A stretch of 9,423 bases of DNA from Desulfamplus sp. GTDB taxonomy: Bacteria; Desulfobacterota; Desulfobacteria; Desulfobacterales; Desulfobacteraceae. The stretch is from positions 1 through 9,423 of the forward strand of contig JADFXA010000053.1 in assembly GCA_015233755.1 (NCBI GenBank), read 5' to 3'. Positions within the stretch are counted from its first letter, which is position 1, and the number at the start of each line of letters is the position of its first letter. The notes under the pieces were generated by a model. It saw nothing but the letters and a program-made list of their open reading frames with translations, did no database searches and was not told the origin of the DNA. Positions 1-7,400 of this stretch are shown one piece after another. The translations under genes were made by a program, and so were the position numbers.

Positions 1-5
1 TGATA

Positions 6-17
6 AAGAAATTTCTT
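6..17. repeat. 12-bp perfect palindrome AAGAAATTTCTT
   Basis: The twelve bases read identically on both strands. They lie upstream of the lipoprotein gene and just before the possible -10 box at 40-45. The element could be an operator or part of the 3' end of whatever lies to the left, but in AT-rich DNA a palindrome of this length can also arise by chance. No function is assigned. Confidence 0.35.
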
Positions 18-39
18 AATTGATGTTGGAGGAAATTTT

Positions 40-45
40 TATAAT
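40..45 (+). promoter_or_regulatory. Possible -10 box TATAAT for the lipoprotein gene
   Basis: An exact TATAAT lies 28 bases before the ATG at 74. The -35 side is poor: the best hexamer, TTGATG at 20-25, is only 14 bases away, shorter than the usual 16-18. If the box is used, transcription would begin near 51-52 and leave a leader of about 22 bases. The good Shine-Dalgarno-like GGAGG at 28-32 would then not be in the mRNA. Confidence 0.3.
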
Positions 46-73
46 TTTCATACTAAATTCAACTATATTATAA

Positions 74-1789
74 ATGGATAATGTTATTATGATTACAATT
101 AAAAACGCCAAACGCAACCAACTATTAACTATGACGATAATATATATTGCCACATCATTTTTTTGCACCTCATGTACCATGTTTCAAGCTACACCAACAC
201 CTGTAAAAAAGCCGAAACAACCCCAAATTGTTGAACCTGTTATTCAGCAGCAAGTTGAGCAATTTTCTTATGCCTCAATTGAGCAAAAAGGCGATAATGA
301 GATTAAAGCAGGCAATTACCGTTCTGGTTTAAATATCTATAATAGTCTTATTTCAAAATATTCAGGAGAGGATAAAAAGAGGCTTCTTGAAAAGACAGAG
401 GCACTTCTATCTATAATGAAAAATAGCGATCTTGAGGTTGTGCTAAATTCTAAGAAAAGTCAGGTACCTGAATCAATGCTCCTTTATCGCATTGGAATGA
501 ACTATGCAAAAAAACAGAAAGATAACCGGAAAGCAAAGGAAATTTTTAGTAAATTTATCTCAAATTACCCAGACGATCCTCACGTATTAGAAGTTGAGCT
601 GATTTTAAAAGATATTGAAAAAAGCTCTTTTGCAAAAAATATCATTGGGTGCATGTTGCCTCTTTCTGGAAAATATCAAACATTTGGTAACCAGGCTTTA
701 AGAGGCGTGAAGATGGCTCTGCAAGATGCAAAAGCTCTATACAGCGATCAAGAGATAGATTTTATAATCAAAGATACAGAGTCTAACGATGCAAAAGCTG
801 CAACAATTGTGGAAGAATTTTCCCAAACCAATATTGCTGCAATTGCAGGTCCTATGGTTACATCAGAAGCAGCTGCAAAAGAGGCACAAAAATATCAGAT
901 TCCGATGATCTGTATGACTCAGAAAAGTGAAGTTACGGCTATTGGAGACTATATTTTTTCAAATTTCATAACTCCTGAAATGCAGATAAAAGGACTTGTT
1001 TCGCATGCAAGAGAGGTTCTTGGGATAGAAAACTTTGCTGTGCTTGCCCCAGACGATAAGTATGGACAAAAATTTATGAGCCTCTATAGACAGGCGGTAT
1101 CTGAAGCAGGAGGAAAGATCGTTGTTGCTGAGGTCTATCGTGAAAACCAGACAGATTTTTCAGAAATTATCAAAAAGATAGCAGCTCTTCAACCTCAGAC
1201 AGCAGATGAAGAACCTCAAGGGACAAATACAAATAACTCTTCTGACTCTAAATCGTTAGAGATAAATGGAAATATTGAATCTAATGGTATCCCAAATACA
1301 ACTTCTGAGTTATTACCTAAAATAGCAATCTTTATACCTGATTCACCTTCAAAAGCTGCTACTATTCTTCCACAGTTATTGTATTACAATGTAAAAGAGG
1401 CTTACCTTCTTGGAACAAATATCTGGCACAATAACGCTCTTCTAAAAATATCATCTGAACATATCAAAAATGTTGTAATTACAGACGGATATTTTGCTCA
1501 AAGCAGAAAGCCTGAACCTGCCCGTTTTGCTGAAGCATTTAAAGCAGTATATGGTGAATATCCAGGATTTATTGAAGCAGTTGCTTATGACACAGCTTTG
1601 CTCCTTATTAAAACAGCAATGGATAAATCTATCAATTCAAGATTAGATATAAAAAATACTCTTGCTGGTAATATTATTTATAATGGTGCTACTGGAGAGA
1701 CTATGTTCGAAACAAACGGGAATGCTCAAAAAGAGCTTTTTTTTCTCACAATTGAAAATAGTGCGTTTGTAGAGATTGGACATCACTGA
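74..1789 (+). CDS. Penicillin-binding protein activator (LpoA-like) lipoprotein with TPR-like and periplasmic-binding domains
   Basis: Probably an outer-membrane lipoprotein that stimulates a peptidoglycan synthase, as LpoA does for PBP1A. A less likely role is solute-binding lipoprotein of an amino-acid ABC transporter; no transporter genes are visible nearby. The signal peptide ends in an atypical lipobox, C31-T-S-C34, with Cys34 as the likely lipidated residue and Thr at +2, which does not signal inner-membrane retention. Residues about 60-185 are helical and TPR-like (KAKEIFSKF, NYPDDP). From about 190 a type I periplasmic-binding fold begins (GCMLPLSGKY) and continues through GQKF, FIPDSP and LLGTNIW to the end. 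This two-part order matches LpoA. Residues about 376-415 are an Asn/Ser/Thr-rich insert just before FIPDSP. TAA at 71-73 blocks any upstream start. ATG at 89 (residue 6) is an equally plausible start, giving a shorter signal peptide. The domain call is firm; the partner enzyme is inferred. Confidence 0.85.
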   Translation: MDNVIMITIKNAKRNQLLTMTIIYIATSFFCTSCTMFQATPTPVKKPKQPQIVEPVIQQQVEQFSYASIEQKGDNEIKAGNYRSGLNIYNSLISKYSGEDKKRLLEKTEALLSIMKNSDLEVVLNSKKSQVPESMLLYRIGMNYAKKQKDNRKAKEIFSKFISNYPDDPHVLEVELILKDIEKSSFAKNIIGCMLPLSGKYQTFGNQALRGVKMALQDAKALYSDQEIDFIIKDTESNDAKAATIVEEFSQTNIAAIAGPMVTSEAAAKEAQKYQIPMICMTQKSEVTAIGDYIFSNFITPEMQIKGLVSHAREVLGIENFAVLAPDDKYGQKFMSLYRQAVSEAGGKIVVAEVYRENQTDFSEIIKKIAALQPQTADEEPQGTNTNNSSDSKSLEINGNIESNGIPNTTSELLPKIAIFIPDSPSKAATILPQLLYYNVKEAYLLGTNIWHNNALLKISSEHIKNVVITDGYFAQSRKPEPARFAEAFKAVYGEYPGFIEAVAYDTALLLIKTAMDKSINSRLDIKNTLAGNIIYNGATGETMFETNGNAQKELFFLTIENSAFVEIGHH

Positions 1790-1814
1790 CAACAACTCTA
1801 TTTTGTACAATATA

Positions 1815-1852
1815 CCTCTTTAAAATTAAGTTATTACATACAATCAAAGAGG
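1815..1852. repeat. Inverted repeat CCTCTTT/AAAGAGG between convergent genes
   Basis: Arms at 1815-1821 and 1846-1852 are perfect 7-bp complements around a 24-base AT-rich loop. It sits between the stop of the lipoprotein gene and the stop of the phosphofructokinase gene, where a bidirectional terminator would be expected. No T-run follows the stem on either strand and the loop is long, so it does not look like a canonical intrinsic terminator. An 8-bp palindrome, TTGTACAA, lies just to its left at 1803-1810. Confidence 0.35.
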
Positions 1853-1876
1853 CATCTATGTTCGTAAGAAGTCTAA

Positions 1877-3202
1877 TTATAAACTTGTAAGCGAACCTTG
1901 ACCTGTTGCTTCAAGGACTGACTGCCACAATTTGCCGTCAGGGTCAACATTCTTACGTTTACCAGCAGATGCCTCCATTGGAATATGGACATAGCTGTTG
2001 TTCCAATGGCTAATTAGCAGCTTTGTTTTGCCTGCCATGCCCGCATGAACTGCATCACGACCAAGAAACCCACAAAAGACACTATCATTGGCATTGGCAG
2101 GAAGGCTGCGGATCATATAGCTTGGATCAATATATTTTAGGGTTATTGCAATATTTTTTTGTTCGAACCATTTGTTAATCTCTGTTTTTAAGAAAATACC
2201 AATATCCTTAAGCTTTATATTACCTGAAGGATCATACTCTATTTTTTGGTCTGTAAAAAATTTTTGTCCAGCCCCCTCTGCAACTACAATTACAGCATGT
2301 TTTCTCTCAATAATTCTCTTTTCAAGAGCTGATAAAAAACCCGATTCTCCATAGAGATCAATATCAATTTCAGGTATTAAAACAAAATTGGCATCTTGCT
2401 GTGCAAGAGCAGATGTTGCGGCAAGAAACCCTGCATGACGCCCCATTAATTTTATAAGTCCAATTCCATAAGGATACCCAGCAGCTTCATTATGTGCCCC
2501 TTTAATTGCATCAGTAGCTATATCTACAGCTGTATCAAACCCAAAAGTTTTGGATACAAGATAGATGTCATTGTCAATCGTCTTTGGAATTACAACCACG
2601 CTTATTTTAAGATTTCTGGTATTGATCTCATCAGCAATCTTATTGGCGGCAACAAGCGTTCCATCGCCTCCCACCATAAACAAAATTCCAATATTCATAC
2701 GCTCTAAGCAGTCAACAACTGCATCAATATCTTGAGTTCCTCTTGAAGAGCCAAGTATAGTGCCTCCCATATCAAGAATATTGGCAACCGTATCAGGCGT
2801 AAGCTCAACTACATCATGCCCATACTCAGGAATAAAACCTTGAAGCCCATATTTAATTCCATAAATGTTTCTGACCCCATAGCAGTGGTAAAGCTCTAAC
2901 ACAACAGAGCGGATAATGTCGTTAAGTCCAGGACATAACCCTCCGCAAGTTACAATGGCACATTTGAGTTTATTTGGATCAAAATAGATTTTCTCTCTTG
3001 GTCCAGCCATTTCAAAACTTGGAATCTCAATATTATTTTCAATATGATATAAAACAGAATCATAATCTACAATTCCTACAACTCTATCACTATCTCTAAC
3101 AAACCTGTTTGTATATCCGCCTTTAACTCTTCCTTTTAAAGGTGAAGCAATTTTTGCCTCTCCAAGTGTCTGTATCCGAGTGTTTAGATTATCTATATTC
3201 AT
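1877..3202 (-). CDS. pfkA: ATP-dependent 6-phosphofructokinase, plant/spirochaete-like type
   Basis: Cytoplasmic enzyme of the PFK-A family that phosphorylates fructose-6-phosphate to fructose-1,6-bisphosphate. Residues 1-77 are an N-terminal extension absent from the 320-residue E. coli enzyme. The core starts at CAIVTCGGLCPGLN (81-94). Visible active-site elements are SSR (Arg154, matching E. coli Arg72), GGDGT (178-182), PKTIDND (206-212, catalytic Asp210), MGRHAG (253-258) and PE (Glu278, matching E. coli Glu222). Gly181 at the nucleotide-specificity site predicts ATP rather than PPi as donor, although Lys207 is the residue typical of PPi enzymes. Together with the C-terminal YMIRSLPANANDS segment, this is the pattern of plant-type ATP-PFKs. 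The length of 441 residues fits that long clade. The gene lies 26 bases behind kdsD on the same strand, probably co-transcribed. Family certain; donor predicted from one residue. Confidence 0.93.
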   Translation of the reverse strand: MNIDNLNTRIQTLGEAKIASPLKGRVKGGYTNRFVRDSDRVVGIVDYDSVLYHIENNIEIPSFEMAGPREKIYFDPNKLKCAIVTCGGLCPGLNDIIRSVVLELYHCYGVRNIYGIKYGLQGFIPEYGHDVVELTPDTVANILDMGGTILGSSRGTQDIDAVVDCLERMNIGILFMVGGDGTLVAANKIADEINTRNLKISVVVIPKTIDNDIYLVSKTFGFDTAVDIATDAIKGAHNEAAGYPYGIGLIKLMGRHAGFLAATSALAQQDANFVLIPEIDIDLYGESGFLSALEKRIIERKHAVIVVAEGAGQKFFTDQKIEYDPSGNIKLKDIGIFLKTEINKWFEQKNIAITLKYIDPSYMIRSLPANANDSVFCGFLGRDAVHAGMAGKTKLLISHWNNSYVHIPMEASAGKRKNVDPDGKLWQSVLEATGQGSLTSL

Positions 3203-3210
3203 CTACAACT

Positions 3211-3215
3211 AATCC
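3211..3215 (-). promoter_or_regulatory. Ribosome binding site of the phosphofructokinase gene
   Basis: AAGGA on the minus strand lies 8 bases upstream of the ATG at 3202-3200, within the 26-base gap after the kdsD stop. It supports this start and independent ribosome loading on a shared kdsD-pfk message. Confidence 0.6.
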
Positions 3216-3228
3216 TTATAATGGAATT

Positions 3229-4212
3229 TTATCCTGTAAACTTAAAAGCACCTTTACCAAGAATGTCGTGAAGATGCAAAATACCAACAAGCCTATTATT
3301 TTCATCAGTAACTGGCAGTATAGTTATCTGATGCTGCTCCATTATATTGAGAGCATCATACAAAGGCAGCTCAGGTGAAATAACATGAGGTTTTCTTGTC
3401 ATAAGCTCTTCAACCACCATATTATTAAAATCAATCGCCATCTTTGAAATAGAGTGCCTGATATCGCCATCAGTTATAATACCAAGAAGAGTATTTTTAG
3501 TGTCAAGTATAAACACGGCACCAATTTTAAATTCATCCATTACATCTATAGCTTTGATCATAGGTGTCCCAGATAAAACTGATGGGATATTATTTTTGGA
3601 TAAGTTTGAGAACATAATTTCTCTAACCATACAAGACAATCTCTGACCAAGAGAGCCTCCGGGGTGAGATTTCTTAAAATCGCTAACTTTAAACTGTTTT
3701 TTATTTATAAGCACTACAGCAAGAGCATCGCCCATAGCAAGTTGGGCGGTTGTGCTGCATGTGGGTGCAAGTCCTAATGGACATGCCTCTTTCTCTACAC
3801 CTGTATCAATTACAATATCACACTCTCTTGCCATTGTAGAGTTAGGGTTTCCTGTAAATGCAATCATTGTACAACCAAGAGATTTGATAGATGGCAGTAA
3901 AATATTTAGCTCTCCAGTTTCGCCGCTATTTGAAATAGCAATAAATGTGTCATTTTTTGAGACCATGCCAAGGTCTCCGTGCATTGCTTCAACTGGATGG
4001 AGAAATATGGAATTTGTCCCAGTACTGCAAAGAGTTGCAACAATCTTTTTGCCAATTAGACCTGATTTTCCAATACCTGAAATAACAACTCTTCCTTTGG
4101 AATTACAGATAACTTCAACCATCTTTTCAAAGTCAGAGCCTATTTTTTCTGTAAGATGCAAAATGCTTTCAGCTTCTTGTTTTAATACGTTTATCGCTTC
4201 ATCAATAACCAT
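3229..4212 (-). CDS. kdsD: D-arabinose-5-phosphate isomerase (KdsD/KpsF/GutQ family)
   Basis: Cytoplasmic enzyme that interconverts D-ribulose-5-phosphate and D-arabinose-5-phosphate, the first committed precursor of Kdo for LPS inner core. An N-terminal SIS domain (about residues 35-170) carries GIGKSG, HPVEAMHGDLG and SNSGETGE, followed by KSHPGGSLG. Four residues reported as important in E. coli/Pseudomonas KdsD (Lys59, His88, Glu111, His193) appear at 49, 78, 101 and 183, a constant offset of ten, so the site looks intact. Two CBS domains follow (about 197-255, with DGDIRHSI, and 268-325, with VGILHLHDIL). At 327 residues it is close to the usual family length. Only a weak GAG precedes the ATG, but no other in-frame start fits. 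Orthologues with identical architecture (kpsF, gutQ) exist; the lack of capsule or glucitol genes nearby favours the kdsD role. It is first in a likely two-gene unit with phosphofructokinase. Confidence 0.93.
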   Translation of the reverse strand: MVIDEAINVLKQEAESILHLTEKIGSDFEKMVEVICNSKGRVVISGIGKSGLIGKKIVATLCSTGTNSIFLHPVEAMHGDLGMVSKNDTFIAISNSGETGELNILLPSIKSLGCTMIAFTGNPNSTMARECDIVIDTGVEKEACPLGLAPTCSTTAQLAMGDALAVVLINKKQFKVSDFKKSHPGGSLGQRLSCMVREIMFSNLSKNNIPSVLSGTPMIKAIDVMDEFKIGAVFILDTKNTLLGIITDGDIRHSISKMAIDFNNMVVEELMTRKPHVISPELPLYDALNIMEQHQITILPVTDENNRLVGILHLHDILGKGAFKFTG

Positions 4213-4283
4213 AAATTAGACTCAATTTGCCTTATATTGATATTAATTGTTTTATTATTTTAGAATTTATATTTTAAATAATT

Positions 4284-4294
4284 TGGAAGTTCCA
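4284..4294. repeat. Odd palindrome TGGAA-G-TTCCA
   Basis: Two 5-bp arms surround a single central G. It is one of the few GC-containing symmetric elements in the divergent region and lies about 70 bases before the kdsD start, so it could be an operator. It is short and may be chance. Confidence 0.25.
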
Positions 4295-4319
4295 TTGTTA
4301 TTAGAGAATATTTCAACTA

Positions 4320-4351
4320 ATATTTATGCTATTTTCTAATAAATATAGCAT
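4320..4351. repeat. Two overlapping, mutually exclusive inverted repeats
   Basis: One hairpin pairs ATATTTAT (4320-4327) with ATAAATAT (4339-4346) around 11 bases. The other pairs ATGCTAT (4326-4332) with ATAGCAT (4345-4351) around 12 bases. The arms share bases, so only one can form at a time. Neither is followed by a T-run. They may be a transcription-factor site or an AT-rich coincidence. Confidence 0.35.
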
Positions 4352-4477
4352 TTTGAAGGTTTGATTGATATAAAAAAATTAAACTTACAATGGCAACGGA
4401 TATTAGAAAGAGTTAGCAGTTCTATACACTTAAAATAATCAACCTAATAACAAGTAATTCGCTTTTATCCACAAAAT

Positions 4478-7400
4478 ATGCAAACTGAAAATCATCAAAA
4501 TACTACTATTGTTAAAAAACCGTATTTACAGAGTATTGTGAAAAAAATACCAATATTAATACTTTTTTTTATAGCCCTGTTTATAATTATTGGATTATCG
4601 AGCTTTCCTACACTACTTTTTTATATCCAATCTGAACATTTTAGCAAGTTAGTGCAAACTCAAATAAACAAGAAAATTTTGGGTAAAATGGAGTGGAAGA
4701 ATCTTAATATCTCACTACTCAAAGGTGAATTATTTCTTGAAAATTATAGATTATCTCTAAATAGTGATGAAATTATATCAGTTGATAAGGTGTATGTTGT
4801 TCTTGATTTGCAGGGTATTATTGAGCCTTTTAAAAACTTACACTTTACCAATATAAATGGCACTTTGAATTTTCCTAATATATTTAATCTTTCAGAGTTT
4901 AAAAGCAATGGTTTAATTATTAAAAGCATAACCATTGACAAACCCAATGTAACTCTTTCCATGACTTCTGAAAAAATGGTTAATATTGACCAAGCATTTA
5001 CTCTGTATAAACCTCAAAAAGAAGATTTAGATGATAAGCCCTTTTATTTGCCATTTAACATTACTGTTAATCAACTCAATATAAAACAAGGGATATTTGA
5101 ATATAAGAATAGCAATAATGGCTATAAACACAATAGCAATTTTGACAGTAAAAAATCTGAGTCTATAAAGCTCTCTTTTCAAGGAGGTATTAAAAATATC
5201 TTTATAGAAAAGATTCCTATAAAAAACCGACATATAAAAAATAATATCAATGGTCAAAATCCAGAGCTGTATAAAATAATCTTAGGAATGCTCTCAAAAC
5301 CCACCTTTGACATTACGCTTGACGCAAAAATTATAACTTCAGAGCTTTTAGAATCATTGAAAAATATAGATTCATTAAAGGCTATATTTTTAACCCTCAA
5401 TAGCGTTATCGGTTTAGGAAAAGATAAACAACCTTTAATCAGTGGCAATGCATCAATACATTCAACTCTTGTAGGCTCTTTAAATGATCCTCTATTTTCA
5501 TGTCTCATAACTTATCCTGACGGTCAGATAATTGGAAAAAATATAAAAGCTGCTGTTGATGTTATGATGCAAAAAAGAGAGATAACGATAAAAAAAATGG
5601 AGTTAGAACAAAAATTTGCAACCTCTAAATACAAAGATGAGGTTGATGGTAAAAATAAAAATGATAATGGCAATAAAGGCAGTCACAAAGTAAATGTTAA
5701 TAAAAATATTGATCCAAATACCACCAAATCCAAATTAGGTGGTAATTCTAAATTACAAGCAATTGGCAATATCTCTCTTACAAAGGCATTTCCTAAAGGT
5801 TTTTTAGGTGAACAAGGGAAAATAGATAAAATTACAACAAAACTTCATTTTACTGGCGACAATATTTATTTAGACAAACTACTTGATTCTAAAAATGGGA
5901 CTGTAAATGAATCTGAAAATAATAATGAAAAAAACTCTAAAGGTGATAATGTAGATAGGCCTAAAAGTGATAATGTAAATGAATCTAAACATAATAATGT
6001 AAATAGGTTTACAAGTGATAGTTCTAGTAAACTCCTTAATATTATTGATAAAATTAACAAAATAACGGGAGTTGCTTCATTTAAAGCCGATTTTTCTGGT
6101 AATTTGAGCGAACCTGACATTAAAGTTATTCTTAAGGCTGAAAATGCAGGTTATCAAGGCTATCCTCTTGTAGATAAAGGAGATGTTGATTTTACCTTTT
6201 TAAATGGGAGTCTGAACATCAAAAAATTTGATATTTCATCATGCGACTCATTAATAAAACTTGATGGAAACATCATTTATCCAAACAATCTTAATTATCC
6301 CAAAAATTTAAAAACAGATAAGCACAAACCTGTTTTTAATCTCTCTGCAAACTCCAGTAAGCTCAATATTGTAGAAGTTTTAAAACAATTTAATGTTCTT
6401 AAAAGTAGCGTTGATAAAAAATTGATAGGGATTCTTGAAGCTAAAGCAACTCTTGCTGGAACCCTTGATAACCCCGATATCACTTTAAATGCAAATGGTA
6501 AAAATATTGATTTAATGGGGCAAAAAATTGGGTCTGCAACTCTAAAGAGCAGTTATCAAAATCATAAAACAACTATTGATTCTCTGACTGTTGAATTTGT
6601 CCCTAACACCATCTCCTCTACCACAGCTACTGACTCCATCGTTACTAACACAACTGATAATAAAACCATAGCTACCACTACTAAACATACCGCTGCTAAA
6701 GGCATTGCTTATGGCAAATTCAATATTGATACAAATAACAATATACAAACTATCAATAATAATGTGCTTCAAGCAAAGGGGTTTATTGATCATAACCAGA
6801 AACATAAATTCAAAGTTGATATATCCTCACAAGGAGTTGAGCTTGATTCTATCGAATATATAAAACAATATAGTGTTATAAAAGGGATTACATCTGGATA
6901 TATCAACATAGAAGGGAATCTTGGTTCTATTAAATCTTCAAGGATAATCGGCGATCTCGCACTGAAGAAGGTAAAGATTGTGGATAAGCCATTCCAAGAT
7001 TTTACTGCAAAGTTGGAGTTAAAAGATAGCCGTCTAAAAGTTAATGGAAATCTAAATTTTGATATTGGTGCAAATTTAGATTTTAAGTCTAAAGATTTTG
7101 ATATTAACGCTATTTTTAACAAAACAGAGTTACTTCCATGGTTTACATTTGCTGGTGTTAAAGGTATTGAGAGCGGCACAGTAACAGGAGTCGTTGGTAT
7201 AAAAGGAAATACAAATAATTTAGATAACTTAGAAAAATTTTCAGGAAAGTGTGATTTAGCTGAACTATCTTTGAGTATGTTTAATGATTCTGCCATTTTT
7301 TCAAAACATTCTGATAAGTTAAACAACTCTGACTCAAGAGCCTTAAATAAAAAAATGATGATTAAAGCTGGCAATATCAATGCTTGGATTAATGGAAAAG

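Larger units (their letters stand above)
4213..4477. promoter_or_regulatory. Divergent intergenic region between kdsD and tamB
   Basis: This very AT-rich 265-base gap separates the start of kdsD (leftward) from the start of tamB (rightward), so both promoters should lie here. I found no pair of good -35 and -10 hexamers at correct spacing for either gene and no ORF worth calling. What is visible is a set of short inverted repeats: TGGAAGTTCCA at 4284-4294, overlapping hairpin arms at 4320-4351, and CCATTGT/ACAATGG at 4292-4298 and 4387-4393. No Shine-Dalgarno precedes the tamB ATG at 4478. An in-frame TAA at 4448 excludes an earlier start. Confidence 0.5.

Noticed and set aside
74..1789. Branched-chain amino-acid ABC transporter binding protein as the primary call
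   Set aside because: The binding fold is shared, but the TPR-like N-terminal segment, lipoprotein signal and absence of permease or ATPase genes fit the penicillin-binding-protein activator better. The transporter role is kept as an alternative.
1815..1852. Bidirectional intrinsic terminator
   Set aside because: The position is right and the arms are perfect, but the 24-base loop and absence of a T-run on both sides do not meet the usual pattern. It is listed only as an inverted repeat.
1846..1890. AAAGAGG followed by a 10-codon ORF (MFVRSLIINL) at 1858-1890
   Set aside because: The spacing resembles a real ribosome site, but the AAAGAGG is also the right arm of an inverted repeat and the ORF overlaps the 3' end of the phosphofructokinase gene. 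Ten codons give no coding evidence.
3752..4219. 155-codon plus-strand open frame across the 5' part of kdsD
   Set aside because: It is antisense to the SIS domain, whose catalytic residues are all intact. It has no recognisable motif and extends only 7 bases past the kdsD start codon.
4361..4389. TTGATT at 4361 as a -35 box for tamB
   Set aside because: At 17 bases spacing the -10 position reads CTTACA, and no better hexamer lies within 16-18 bases.
5897..6016. CRISPR array or phase-variable promoter repeat
   Set aside because: Units are contiguous without spacers, degenerate, and in frame within a coding region, so this is a coding tandem repeat.
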